64,000 nucleotides of DNA from NCBI RefSeq assembly GCF_040676675.1, contig NZ_JBFAPK010000005.1, forward strand, positions 124,001 to 188,000. Reading direction: 5' to 3'. Positions 8,634-18,581 of the stretch are shown here, one piece after another. Each line of letters begins with the position of its first letter. Within the stretch, counting starts at the first letter, position 1. Under the pieces are notes generated by a model, which was not told where the DNA came from, ran no database searches, and worked only from the letters and a program-made list of their open reading frames with translations. Origin of the DNA: JBFAPK01 sp040676675. GTDB taxonomy: Bacteria > Actinomycetota > Actinomycetes > Mycobacteriales > Micromonosporaceae. A program made the position numbers and the translations under genes.

Positions 8634-11600
8634 TCAGGCACCTTCCGCAGCCGCGACCAACGCAGCCCGGTCGGCGCCAAGGTGAGACAGTTCCGCGTCG
8701 AGCAGGTCGGTGAAGAACTGGGCCGGCGGGCCGGGGAAGTTGGGACGCTCGTCGGCGTACCACTGGTGCAGCCACGGTTCCAGCTCGGCGATACCGGCGA
8801 GCAGGGGCAGCAGCCGCTCCTTCGGCCACGCGGCCTGCGTCTTGCGGTCGAGGTACACGGTGGCCAGGGCCTGGGCCTGCGCCAGGTGATCCCAGCCGGC
8901 CCAGCCGAGCAACTCCGTGCCGTCCGAATCGCGGCCCGCCTTCGGGTACGAGATGAAGCGTTCCTTCGGCACGTCGAGCTTGCCGCGGTTACGCCAGTAC
9001 GACGGCTTGGCGAAGTCTGCCGAGGTGTACTTGGGCGGCACCGGAATCTGCACCTCCTCGCCCGCGTCCTCCAGGCGTTGCAGCGCCCAAGTGCGCTCCC
9101 ACTGCTGCCGCTTGCGCAGCCCGGACGGCTTGTACCGCTGCACCGGCAGGTAGGGCACGTGCTCGTCGGCGACCAGCTTGGCGAGCGTCTTGGTCAGGTC
9201 GTAGTCGTCACGCCCAACCCACAGCTCCAACACCGAGCGGAAGTCCTCGTCGTGGCGCACCTTGTCGGCAAGCTGCGCCACGGATTGCGGGGTCGGCGCA
9301 GGACCCCACAGCTCGGGCGCCTCCAGCCGGTCGAGCAGCCAGTCCCGCAGCGCCTTGGCCTGCATCGCGTCCCAGCCCTCGGTGGCCCAACGGCGCTTGC
9401 ACTCCGGCCGCTCGATCAGCCCGATGTGTCGGTTGGACTCGATCATCTCGATCCGCCGCTGCACCAGCGCCCGATAGTCGTCCGGCCAGTGTGCCGGCAG
9501 CTCCGTGATCGGCGTCGACCCGTGCCGCACGAACCACTGCGTCTCGACCTCGCCGGCCGCCATCTTGCGGGCCAGCACGATCTCAAACGCCCGCTCTCCC
9601 AACTTCAACTCGGGCGGCTCCGCGCAGGTCAGGTCGTCGTCAATCAGCCCGTAGAGCCGGTAGACCTCCCAGTCCAGTTCCTCTTGCATGGCGATCATCT
9701 GAGCCCGAACCGACTCGTACTCCGTACGCGTCTCGCGCAGTCGGTCCCTCGTTGGCGCTCCCGACTCCGCGACCGCCGCCGGGGCCAGGCTGGCAAGCCG
9801 CTGCGCCAGCGAGTCGAGCAGCCGTGCCCGCTCCAACGGGTACGCCTCCGGCAGGGGAAATTGTTCCAACTTTGTAGCGTTGAACTGATAAAATCTCTCC
9901 CACGGCTGCGATTTGAATCCTTCATTAACCCCCTGGCCACCCTTATTGTGACAGACCTGTTTGAGCCAGAAGCAGGCAGTTGAGCTGCTCAGGAGGCCAG
10001 ACAGAGAAACGGCATGGCGCTCACCCACCTCCCCGGAGAGTTTGATAACAGGCGCCGTTTGACTGTAAATCTTTCCACCGCGATCCAGGACGAAGTGATT
10101 GTGCGTCGCGACCTCCGCATAGACAATCAACAAAGGCGCAATAAGCTTATCTCGATACAACTCGCGCAGATCATACCATTTCAGATGAGCTATTTCTTCA
10201 ACGGGGATGCCGAATCGCTTTCGCACCTCCAGCACGCGACGATTCGGCCAAAGGAATCGAATTGCATTGCGAATCTTATCGATTGCACTGCGAGTCAAGT
10301 CATCTTCGTATGGAAAAACGCAGAGATCCCCCTCATGCAGAGCAAAATCCCGCACGTCTCCCCCACTTACCGCGCGTCGAGTTGATTTCAACGTGCGGCG
10401 TGCAGCGGTTCCATTATCAACGAGAAAGGCGTCATCCTCGCCGGATATTGCGGCAAAGCCAATGGAAGCCTTCAAATGAAGGCGATCTGCGCAGTTTCGT
10501 AGAGATTCCATCAAGTCAACCGCGCCACCGCCTGAGAGACTCCAAGGATGGACGGTCAACCGTCGTCGCGGCAGATCTGCGACAGTAACCCAATCGGACT
10601 CAGACGGACAGTCAATCTGGGAGCAGATCGCTTGCCATACGGCGCCCTCGGCTGGATTAACAGGGGCAGATACCTCTCCACTGACCCCTAGAACCGTTCG
10701 GACGGTCGCCGTCCGATGCCGGTAATTGGCACGGCCGATCAGGATTACCGTCGGCGTACCGTGGCCGGGGATGTAGGCGCCCGAGGTGTCGATCACCTCG
10801 GTCAGTTCGACCTCGTGGGCGAAGTACTTCTCGATCAGGTGCTTCCCGAACTCGCGCTTCATGAAGGCGTTGCCGGTGATCTGGCCGACGTGACCGGCGC
10901 CCTCGCCGTGCTCGTCCGACCGCTTGGCCAGTTCGAAGAAGCGCTTGGCGAACGGCACGGTCAGCGCGTACTGCCGGTGGCACACCGTCGAATACTCCGA
11001 CCGGTACCGCTCGTTGAGGGCCTTGTCCTTGACGGTGATGTAGGGCGGGTTGCCGACCACCACCGTGTACTGCCCCTCGCGTAGGTACTCGCCGAGCACA
11101 TCGGCATCCTCCGTGACGTACGCGAAAGCCTCCTTGCCCTCCAGCGGCGCCAGCATGTCTCCCTGCACTCGGGAGGTTCGACCCCAGTGCAGCAGCGAGT
11201 CGCCGGTCGCCACCCGCACGCCCCAGGCGGGCGTACGTTCCAGCGACGACAGCCCGCACTCCTTCATCCCGGCGATCAGCAGCCGGAACCGGGCGATGGC
11301 CACCGCGAACGGGTTGATGTCGACCCCGGTCACCTGGCCGAGCGCCCGTTCGACCAGCACTCGCATGTCGCCGGCCGGCTCGCGGTCGCGCCACTTGCGC
11401 ACCAGCCGGCCGAACGCGCCGAGCAGGAAGTGCCCGGAGCCGCAGGTCGGGTCGATAACCTTCGTCTCCGAGAGGCCGAACTCCCGCACCGCCGGTTCGA
11501 AGGTCCGGTCGAGGATGAACTCCTCCACGAACTCCGGCGTCTGCAGCAGCGCGTACGTCTTCTTCGCGTGCGTCGACAGGTCCTGGTAGAGGTCGCCGAG

Positions 11601-12125
11601 GAACCGGGTGTCCAGGTCGTCCCGGCGCAGCGAGACGGCGCCCGGGCCGCGCCGGAAGAACTCCGACAGCCTCTCGGCCGCCTCACCAGAGATGTCGAAG
11701 CGCCACACCGGGTTGTGCTCGTCGAAGATCTTGCCGGTGGCGCGCAGCCCGCGCAGGTACCCGAACGCCTCCCGCAGCCAGTGCCGGTCGTTGTACCGCG
11801 GCTTCTCGATCAGGTACTGCTGCCGGTGCTGCACCGCCCGCTCGGCCGGGGCGGCCGGTTCGGCGCCGCCGATCCAGAGCGGCTCGACCAGCGAGTTGTC
11901 CTCGCAGAAGCGGACGAAGACGCAGCCCAGCACCCAGGCCACCGCCGCCTGGTCGAGGACGTCCTCCAGCCAGCTCTCGAAGGTGCCCGCCGTACGCTTC
12001 GCGGCTGTCGCCTGCGCGTGCTCCTTCTCCAGCGACGACGCTAGTTCGGAGTCGCGGCCGACCTGCTCGCGCAGGTCATCGGTGAGCGCGGTGACCTGGG
12101 CCTGGAGCGCCTTCAGCGCGATCAT
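8634..12125 (-). CDS. pglX: BREX-2 adenine-specific DNA methyltransferase PglX
   Basis: The protein has 1,163 residues, close to the usual PglX length of about 1,200. Motif I DPTCGSG lies at residues 225-231 and the catalytic NPPY (N6-adenine type) at 359-362. It is an Eco57I-like methyltransferase with a central specificity region. In the Pgl/BREX-2 system PglX modifies host or phage DNA under control of PglW, PglY and PglZ. ATG 12125 overlaps the pglW stop (ATGA). Roughly 9,850-10,680, coding for residues about 480-760 (the likely target-recognition region), is unusually A+T-rich; the line starting at 10,261 is 25/60 GC by my count. The flanks look like the rest of the genome, which suggests replacement of the specificity domain by recombination. 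Confidence 0.94.
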   Translation of the reverse strand: MIALKALQAQVTALTDDLREQVGRDSELASSLEKEHAQATAAKRTAGTFESWLEDVLDQAAVAWVLGCVFVRFCEDNSLVEPLWIGGAEPAAPAERAVQHRQQYLIEKPRYNDRHWLREAFGYLRGLRATGKIFDEHNPVWRFDISGEAAERLSEFFRRGPGAVSLRRDDLDTRFLGDLYQDLSTHAKKTYALLQTPEFVEEFILDRTFEPAVREFGLSETKVIDPTCGSGHFLLGAFGRLVRKWRDREPAGDMRVLVERALGQVTGVDINPFAVAIARFRLLIAGMKECGLSSLERTPAWGVRVATGDSLLHWGRTSRVQGDMLAPLEGKEAFAYVTEDADVLGEYLREGQYTVVVGNPPYITVKDKALNERYRSEYSTVCHRQYALTVPFAKRFFELAKRSDEHGEGAGHVGQITGNAFMKREFGKHLIEKYFAHEVELTEVIDTSGAYIPGHGTPTVILIGRANYRHRTATVRTVLGVSGEVSAPVNPAEGAVWQAICSQIDCPSESDWVTVADLPRRRLTVHPWSLSGGGAVDLMESLRNCADRLHLKASIGFAAISGEDDAFLVDNGTAARRTLKSTRRAVSGGDVRDFALHEGDLCVFPYEDDLTRSAIDKIRNAIRFLWPNRRVLEVRKRFGIPVEEIAHLKWYDLRELYRDKLIAPLLIVYAEVATHNHFVLDRGGKIYSQTAPVIKLSGEVGERHAVSLSGLLSSSTACFWLKQVCHNKGGQGVNEGFKSQPWERFYQFNATKLEQFPLPEAYPLERARLLDSLAQRLASLAPAAVAESGAPTRDRLRETRTEYESVRAQMIAMQEELDWEVYRLYGLIDDDLTCAEPPELKLGERAFEIVLARKMAAGEVETQWFVRHGSTPITELPAHWPDDYRALVQRRIEMIESNRHIGLIERPECKRRWATEGWDAMQAKALRDWLLDRLEAPELWGPAPTPQSVAQLADKVRHDEDFRSVLELWVGRDDYDLTKTLAKLVADEHVPYLPVQRYKPSGLRKRQQWERTWALQRLEDAGEEVQIPVPPKYTSADFAKPSYWRNRGKLDVPKERFISYPKAGRDSDGTELLGWAGWDHLAQAQALATVYLDRKTQAAWPKERLLPLLAGIAELEPWLHQWYADERPNFPGPPAQFFTDLLDAELSHLGADRAALVAAAEGA

Positions 12126-15100
12126 CGGGGGGTGGTCCTCTCGGGGGCGGGGTTGATCCACTCGTCGGGCAGCCACAGGGACTGGCTCGGCGAGGTGAGG
12201 GGAAGTTGCTGGTTGTCGAGCATCGCCGGCTCCGACTTGCGGGCGGCCACCAGCAGCAGCCGGGCGGCCGGGCGGGCGCGGGTCGGGTCGGCCAACTCCT
12301 GAACGAGCCGAAGCTGCTGGTAGCGGGCCAGCGGCGCGGCCTCGGTGATCAGCACGGGCCGATCGGTGCCGGCCAGCGCCTCCTCTACCGCCGGTACGAC
12401 GTGGTGCTGCACCAGCTCGACCAGAGATCGAAAGTCCGCGTCGGCCGGGGCGCCGTTGTCGGCCGCGACGATCGCCTCCCACGGGAAGCCGAGCCCGCGC
12501 AGCCGCTCCAGCATGATCGCGGTGACGTCAACCTCGACCAGGCCGAGCCGGTCCAGCAGCGCCCGGCGGGCCGCGACGAGCCGCCGGATCGACGCCAGCA
12601 CCACCAGGAAACCGCGCCGGTCGAGCAGGCCGGTCAGCCGGGTGTGGGTCTGCGCGCCGGCGTCCGGGCCGAGGATCGGCCCGGTGGTGCTCGCCACCCG
12701 GGTACCGGTCAGCGACGAGTTCTGCGCCGGCGGGACGAAGCGGTTCAGCGTGGCGTGCCACGTCAGCGGGATCTCCCGCAGCAGGTCGTCCAGCGCCGGC
12801 CGGGGCGGCAGCTCCTGCGCGCGCGGGAACCGGGCGCGGATGCGCTTGCGTACCGTCTCGGGGTCGAGTTCCTGCCCGACCAGCGCGCCCGCGGCGAGTC
12901 GCAGCGCCCGCTCGGCGGGCATCCCCGCCGGATAGAGCTGGCCCTGCGCGTTGACGGCCGCCTCGCCGCCGCTGCCGGCGGCGGCGAGCTGCAGCAGCCG
13001 GGCTTCGCTCAGCGGCGGCATCCCGGCCGGCGGCGGTTCCAGCGCCCGCAGCTCCTCCACCGCCCGCTGCCGGCTCGGCAGCGGGTCGGCGGCGGCCAGC
13101 GCGGCGGCCCGCCGGCCCAGCCGCACCACGTACCCGAGCAGGTCCGCCGCCGTGCGCTCGGCGGTCGGGTCGTCCGGCTCCTGGCCGATCAGCACCGTGT
13201 CGGAGCCGCGCAGCCGCTGGATCGCCAGCCGGGCGTTCCCGCCCTGGCTCAGCTCGGTCTCCACGGCCGCGCGGACCAGGCCGATCGCCTGCGCGGTCCG
13301 CTTCGGCTCGCTGGTGTAGGAGCCGCGCGCCGCGATCAACGCCTCGGCTACCTCCTCGCTCGACGCGGCACCGCCCCGGGCGTCGAGCAGCGCGACGATC
13401 TCGTTCCGGACCGTGGCCAGCGCCGGGTTGGCCTGCCACTCCTTCTCGATCGTGCGGCGCAGCAGCACCGACACCTGCGGTTGCAGCTTGCCGGTGAGCC
13501 GGGCCACCTCGCCCTGCGACGGCCAGCGCGGGTAGTGGCCGTCCTCGCCCGCCACCTGGCCGAGCAGCACCCGCAGCGCCGAACGCTGCCAGGTCGTACG
13601 CCCGTTGCCGGGCGGTAGCAGCGTGGCGCAGAGCGCCTCGATCCCCTGGGCCGTCGCGCCGCCCGGTGCCGCCGGCTGCTCCGGCGTGCCGGCGGCGAGC
13701 CGGGCGCGCAGTTCCCGGGTCCGCGCCAGGATCTCCTTGCGGGTCGCGTCCGGCACGCCGCGCGCCCGGGTGAGCGCCGACGGTTCGGCGTCCAACAGCT
13801 CGCCGACGGTGAGGATGCCGAGCCGCTCCAGCGCGGACCGGGCACGGGCGGTCAGCTCGGTCGCCTCCAGCGGCGACGTACGCCGCAGCGGCGCGACCCC
13901 GCCGGTGTCGTCGGTGACCAGCGGCGATTCGGGGATCTCCCGGAAGACCGCCCGCCACGCGTCGAGCATCTCGTCGAGGGTGTCGAACCGGGCCCGGACG
14001 TCCCGGGCCAGCGCCTTGGCGAAGAAGGCGACCAGCCGGTCCGCGATCGCCGGATCGAACGCGGCCGGGTCGAGGCTGACCTCGTCGGTGACGGCGGCCG
14101 GGTTGGCCCCGCCACCCCACTGGGGCAGCGTGCCCGTGGCCATCTCGTAGAGGGTGACCGCGGCGGCGAACCGCTCGGCCGCGGCGTCGTAGCGCAGCCG
14201 AGCCGGCGGCCCGAGGAACGGGTCCAGGTAGGCCGTCGTACCGGCGGTGAGCTGGTCGGCCGGCACCGCCGCCAGGGAGAAGTCGAAGATGCACAGGTGC
14301 GGCTGCTTATCCTTCGGCCGGGGCCGCGAGGCGAGGTTCGCCGGCTTGATGTCCCGGTGCCACACCCCCTGGCCGTCGAGGAACGACACGATCTCCAGCA
14401 GGTCGCGGCCGTAGCGTTCGAGCAGGTCCAGGGCGAGCCGCCCGCCGCGCAGGTCCTCGGCGAGGGTGCGCTCGCCGGCGCTCTCCAACAGCAGCGCCGT
14501 CCGGTTGCCCACCCGGATCGGGCCCTGCACCAGCGCGGCCACCCGCGCGTCGCGCAGCTTGTCGACGGTACGGGCCTCGGCGGCGAAGCGGTCCGCGAAC
14601 TGCTCGTCCCGCGCCACCTTGAGCACCAGACGGTCGTCGTCCGACTCGCGGCGCACCAGCAGGGCGGTGGCCGTGGCGCCGCTGCCGAGTCGGCCCAGCA
14701 CCACCAGGCCGCCGTCGAGCACGTCCCCACGGTGCGCCTGCAGCGGGTCGATCACCGGTTCCGGCTCGGGCGCGGTCAGCTCCTCCCAGACCAGGTCGAG
14801 GTTCGCCAGGAAGTGGGCGACTCGCTTCATCCGGTGCGCGGGGTCGCCCCGGGTCGCGTCGTAGATGCTCTCCACCAGGGCGTACGGCATGCCGTCGGCC
14901 ACCGCGTCGAGGTGCAGCCCGCCGCCGGCCACCGCCGCCACCAACTCCTCGGCGGTCGTCGCCGGATCCTTCCCCGCGAAGATCCGGTACGCGAGCGCGC
15001 CAAGGGAGAAGATGTCGAGCTGGTGCCCTGGCAGGTCGTCAAGGGTGGCCGCCTCCGGCGCCTGGTAGCGGCGCACCACGTCGTCGAAGAAGAGCTCCAG

Positions 15101-16246
15101 GCTGGCCGGGTCGGTGGCGGACGGAAGCTGGGTCATCCGGGTGCCGGGCAGCCGGCCGCCGGTCTGCCAGTCGGTGACCATCAGCGTGGGACGCGGGCCC
15201 TCCGGGTCGCAGACGTAGATCGCCCTCGGGTTGAGCGAGCGGTGCGACAGCCGGCGCGAGTGCGCATAGCTGACGATCTCGGCGAGATCCTGTACGAGTT
15301 GCAGCCGCTGGGCCAGTTGCAGCTTGCCGTCGCGCCCGGCGAGCCACTGGTCGAGGCGTACCCATTCCTCGCGGTGGTCGAAGACGACGGCCGGCCCCCA
15401 CGGGTGCTCGACCAGGTCCAGCGCGCGGGCGATCCCGGGGTGGTGGATGCCCTGCAGAAGCCGGAACTCGCGCTCGGCGGCCCGCTTGATCGCCGGTACG
15501 TCCTCCTCGGCGGCCCGGCTGGTCAGGTAGAAGCGGACTCGACGCAGCAGCGAGGCGTCCACGGCGTGGTCGGCGAGGAAGTCCTGCCAGCCGATGCCCT
15601 CGGCGAACGGGCGCTGGTGCAGCGTGAGCTGGTTGATCCGGCGATCGGCCACCGACGGGCGGATCCGGGCACCGCGCACCAGCTCGACGATCTGCCGGGC
15701 GCGGACGGCGTCGACGAAGTGTCGCTGCTCGGCCGGGCGGGAGAGCAGCATGGTCTTCAGGCTGGGCAGCCGGGACGACGAGTGGGCGTCCAACCCGTAG
15801 ACGTGCTGGCGGCCGATCTCGTCCAGGCCGGACTGCATGTTGCGGGCGTGCAGGAAGACGGCCGCCCCCACGTACGGAATCCGAGCACCATGCGGCGCGT
15901 ACTGGCGCATCACGCTGGCGAACCGCTTGGCCTTGCGGTTGGCCAGGATCACCGGGCTGTCCACCACCCAGCGGCTGCCGCTGGGCATCCGACGTCGCCA
16001 CTGCTGGCCGTCGCCGGAGATCTCGCCCTGCCAGTGCTTGAGTTCCAGCACCCACAGGCCGCTGGGAGTCAGCACCAGCGCGTCTACCTCGTTGATCGAG
16101 CCGTCTGTACCGACGAACTCCACATTGGCCCAGACGTGGTACGGCTCCGCGTCCGGCAGGTAGGACGCCAGCTCGCGCAGGCCATCCTGCTCGTGGGGGA
16201 AGATGCTCGGGTTTATCTGCTCCCAACGCGGCGAGTCCTCACGCAT
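12122..16246 (-). CDS. pglW: BREX-2 serine/threonine protein kinase PglW
   Basis: The protein has about 1,374 residues. The N-terminal NERD-like nuclease-fold domain (residues about 20-150) has the core EVDALVLTPSGLWVLELKHW. A first kinase-like domain is degenerate: HRSLNPRAI stands where HRDxKPxN is expected. The second kinase domain (from about residue 510) keeps LGSGATATALL and HRDIKPANL, but has DFS in place of DFG. The long C-terminal part is helical and probably regulatory. PglW is known as a kinase of the Pgl phage-resistance system. ATG 16246 is preferred because GTGGGG lies upstream; GTG 16258 is an in-frame alternative. Its stop overlaps the pglX start, so the pair is coupled. Confidence 0.93.
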   Translation of the reverse strand: MREDSPRWEQINPSIFPHEQDGLRELASYLPDAEPYHVWANVEFVGTDGSINEVDALVLTPSGLWVLELKHWQGEISGDGQQWRRRMPSGSRWVVDSPVILANRKAKRFASVMRQYAPHGARIPYVGAAVFLHARNMQSGLDEIGRQHVYGLDAHSSSRLPSLKTMLLSRPAEQRHFVDAVRARQIVELVRGARIRPSVADRRINQLTLHQRPFAEGIGWQDFLADHAVDASLLRRVRFYLTSRAAEEDVPAIKRAAEREFRLLQGIHHPGIARALDLVEHPWGPAVVFDHREEWVRLDQWLAGRDGKLQLAQRLQLVQDLAEIVSYAHSRRLSHRSLNPRAIYVCDPEGPRPTLMVTDWQTGGRLPGTRMTQLPSATDPASLELFFDDVVRRYQAPEAATLDDLPGHQLDIFSLGALAYRIFAGKDPATTAEELVAAVAGGGLHLDAVADGMPYALVESIYDATRGDPAHRMKRVAHFLANLDLVWEELTAPEPEPVIDPLQAHRGDVLDGGLVVLGRLGSGATATALLVRRESDDDRLVLKVARDEQFADRFAAEARTVDKLRDARVAALVQGPIRVGNRTALLLESAGERTLAEDLRGGRLALDLLERYGRDLLEIVSFLDGQGVWHRDIKPANLASRPRPKDKQPHLCIFDFSLAAVPADQLTAGTTAYLDPFLGPPARLRYDAAAERFAAAVTLYEMATGTLPQWGGGANPAAVTDEVSLDPAAFDPAIADRLVAFFAKALARDVRARFDTLDEMLDAWRAVFREIPESPLVTDDTGGVAPLRRTSPLEATELTARARSALERLGILTVGELLDAEPSALTRARGVPDATRKEILARTRELRARLAAGTPEQPAAPGGATAQGIEALCATLLPPGNGRTTWQRSALRVLLGQVAGEDGHYPRWPSQGEVARLTGKLQPQVSVLLRRTIEKEWQANPALATVRNEIVALLDARGGAASSEEVAEALIAARGSYTSEPKRTAQAIGLVRAAVETELSQGGNARLAIQRLRGSDTVLIGQEPDDPTAERTAADLLGYVVRLGRRAAALAAADPLPSRQRAVEELRALEPPPAGMPPLSEARLLQLAAAGSGGEAAVNAQGQLYPAGMPAERALRLAAGALVGQELDPETVRKRIRARFPRAQELPPRPALDDLLREIPLTWHATLNRFVPPAQNSSLTGTRVASTTGPILGPDAGAQTHTRLTGLLDRRGFLVVLASIRRLVAARRALLDRLGLVEVDVTAIMLERLRGLGFPWEAIVAADNGAPADADFRSLVELVQHHVVPAVEEALAGTDRPVLITEAAPLARYQQLRLVQELADPTRARPAARLLLVAARKSEPAMLDNQQLPLTSPSQSLWLPDEWINPAPERTTPR

Positions 16247-16452
16247 ACCGCGCCCCACGCGCCGGCGTAGTCATGGCAGTCACTCCCCATGTTCAGTTGA
16301 GCCAACCTGTGGACCGTAGTCGTCGGTTCCGGCGATCGAAAACCCGCTTTTCGTACCGCCATGCATCCCGATTCGCCGACCATGCCTCTTACCTGCGATT
16401 TCGATCGTCCGTTCGAGCCCAATTCCGACGAGTCGGGATGCCGACAACCGGG

Positions 16453-18450
16453 TCAGGGGCCACCATCGGTCGACTGGGTCTTCCCCGGCACCGAGGCACC
16501 GTCCGCCTCCTGACGGACAACGTCACCGGGCCGCTGCGGGACGGCCCTGGACGGCGCGAGGCGCTGCACGCCCTCGGCCTCTCGGATCCGCAGCCTGCGC
16601 ACAGGGGGAATGAGCCGGCTGAGAAACTCCTGCGTGTCCTTGTCGACCGAGTAGACCAACGTTCCGCGCAGCCCCCGAGTGAGCAGCACCTTGTAGGTAT
16701 TGCGGATCAGTTTGTCGACGTTCCTGGCTCGCTTGTCGACGATGGCGGGGTCGTGCGACCTCTCGGGTCTGGTGATGAGCCGGCCGTTGTTCACCACGAG
16801 ATCACCGCCGACGATCACTCCGGACCAGTCGTACTCGAAACCCTGGGCGGTGTAGATGCAGCCGACCTGGTCGAATCCGCGCGGGTCCGTCGCCCAGTAG
16901 GAACCCTTTGGTACGCCCCGGACACTGTAGCCGTCGTCGAGGTTCCACGGCCGCGACCACCGTCCGATCGTCACGTCCGGAACGAGACGTCCGTCACGCG
17001 GCTCGTGGGTCCACTCCCAGCAGAAGCCCGCCGAAATCCGCGCCGTTTCGTTCGCATCCTGCCGCTGCCGGAGCCGCGCCTCCATCTCCTCCGGCGAGGA
17101 AACCAACTCCAGTCGGAAGTTCTCGTCTCCCGGCCACGGGTACGGTCCGCCGGGGACCAGCCCGAGCAGGCGAAGCAACCACCGCTCGTACCGTGGACTG
17201 CCGCCGCAGCGGAACTGCGCGCCCAGGATGACCGGGTCGACGTCCAAGTCCCGCCGTTCCGCTGCCTCCTGGATCAGCTCCACGCTCCCCACCTCGTTCG
17301 GCCGCACCACCTGGTCCGCGTCGAGCAGGAAGACGGGCACCTTCGCCGCGTCGATCAGCTCGTCGACCTGCGACCGGGAGCCCGTCACGCCGCCCCGGTA
17401 CGAACGCTCCCGGATGCGGTGCGCCTCGTCGCAAATCAGCACGTCGATGCGATCCGGCCGCTCCCGCATGAAGTCAAAGAAGTAGTTGAAAACCGGGACG
17501 GTCCGTTGGTACGGATCGCGTGACCGTCTGGCGTACTGCTTCAGGCTCCGGGTGAACGCCCTCGACCCTGTGGCGTGCGCCACTTGGCGGCCCTCCCGAG
17601 CCAGGTCGGCGAGAAGGTTGAGCGCGATCGCGCTCTTGCCGCTGCCCGGCCCACCCGAAATCACCACCAGCCGCTTGCGCCGCCCCTCGTCGGCCCAGCG
17701 CACGGCCCGTCGGACCAGTTCGTACGCCTCGCGCTGCTCGTCGAGCAGGGTGAAGTGACTACGGCTGCCAATCTCCTCGGCGGTGAGGGTCAGCAGTTGC
17801 CGGCTCGCCCGGATCGGACTGGTGAGCAGCCGGTGCGCGGCATGGCCGCTCCGGGCCGTGGCAAACCGACGCTTGAGGTAGCCGGCGAACTCGACCTTAC
17901 GGTCACGGGTGTAGACCATGCTTTGGTACGGCCGCTCCCGCGCGAGTAGCTCGGGAATCCTGTCTCGCGTTGCGTTGTGCAGATAGGCCATCCCGTGAAC
18001 GGCGTCCGGCCACTCCGGAAGCCACGAGACAAAGTCGACCAGGTACGAACAGTAGGCCTGGACCTGTATCGCGGGATGCAACTGGCGCTCATGCATCCCG
18101 GGAACGTTCAGCAGGCTCTCGCTACCGTCGTACCAGTTTGCCCAGCTCCACTGTTTCAGCTCCACGACGAGGTAGGCGGGGCGCCCTGACCCCGGTGCCG
18201 CGCCGGCGAGGACGACATCGATCCGACGGCTGCTGCGCGGAAGCTGGTACTCCACGAGCGCGTCGAGATCGCCGAACCCCAGCTCGCAGAGGTGGCGGGC
18301 GAGGGTCGGCAAACTGTTCCGCCAGGCACGTCTTTCGTTCTCGCCGATGTCGCACCCGGCCTCGGTCAGATGTTGGGCCACCTCAGTTTCGAGCTGTCCT
18401 GCGTCGTCAAGCTGGACGATCTGGTTGGGCGTGGTATGGAACGCCGACAC
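16453..18450 (-). CDS. Nuclease-fold + DUF2075 (Schlafen group 3-like) helicase, copy A
   Basis: The protein has 665 residues. The N-terminal region holds a PD-(D/E)XK-like core, with D78 in RRIDVVLAG and E97-x-K99 in YLVVELKQW. From about residue 235 comes a DUF2075 P-loop domain: Walker A GGPGSGKS at 266-273, DEAH at 342-345, and later helicase-like motifs TAQGFEYDW and KVLLTRGLRGT. These proteins are predicted DNA/RNA helicases and often lie in defence regions. GTG 18450 has GGGGG upstream. It is a paralogue of the next gene upstream, with the same domain order throughout. Both lie directly upstream of pglW on the same strand, which suggests an accessory role in the same island. Confidence 0.88.
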   Translation of the reverse strand: MSAFHTTPNQIVQLDDAGQLETEVAQHLTEAGCDIGENERRAWRNSLPTLARHLCELGFGDLDALVEYQLPRSSRRIDVVLAGAAPGSGRPAYLVVELKQWSWANWYDGSESLLNVPGMHERQLHPAIQVQAYCSYLVDFVSWLPEWPDAVHGMAYLHNATRDRIPELLARERPYQSMVYTRDRKVEFAGYLKRRFATARSGHAAHRLLTSPIRASRQLLTLTAEEIGSRSHFTLLDEQREAYELVRRAVRWADEGRRKRLVVISGGPGSGKSAIALNLLADLAREGRQVAHATGSRAFTRSLKQYARRSRDPYQRTVPVFNYFFDFMRERPDRIDVLICDEAHRIRERSYRGGVTGSRSQVDELIDAAKVPVFLLDADQVVRPNEVGSVELIQEAAERRDLDVDPVILGAQFRCGGSPRYERWLLRLLGLVPGGPYPWPGDENFRLELVSSPEEMEARLRQRQDANETARISAGFCWEWTHEPRDGRLVPDVTIGRWSRPWNLDDGYSVRGVPKGSYWATDPRGFDQVGCIYTAQGFEYDWSGVIVGGDLVVNNGRLITRPERSHDPAIVDKRARNVDKLIRNTYKVLLTRGLRGTLVYSVDKDTQEFLSRLIPPVRRLRIREAEGVQRLAPSRAVPQRPGDVVRQEADGASVPGKTQSTDGGP

Positions 18451-18466
18451 TGGTAGGCCCCCGTGA

Positions 18467-18481
18467 CACGAAGATCTCGTG
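18467..18481. promoter_or_regulatory. Candidate operator CACGA-N5-TCGTG upstream of helicase A
   Basis: CACGAAGATCTCGTG has 5-base inverted arms around AGATC and lies 17 bases before the GTG start of copy A. The surrounding 70 bases (about 18451-18522) resemble the region in front of copy B, including GCCCCC before the site and GGAAGCCCGTCGG after it. Conservation of a non-coding region between paralogues points to a shared control site or promoter. Confidence 0.55.
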
Positions 18482-18581
18482 CGGTGGGGGCATGTCCCTC
18501 GGCTGGGAAGCCCGTCGGTCCGCTGGACTGGCGATAGCTGTTGATTGCGTGGTCACCTTGGCGACCCTGGAGCGCCGCCGG

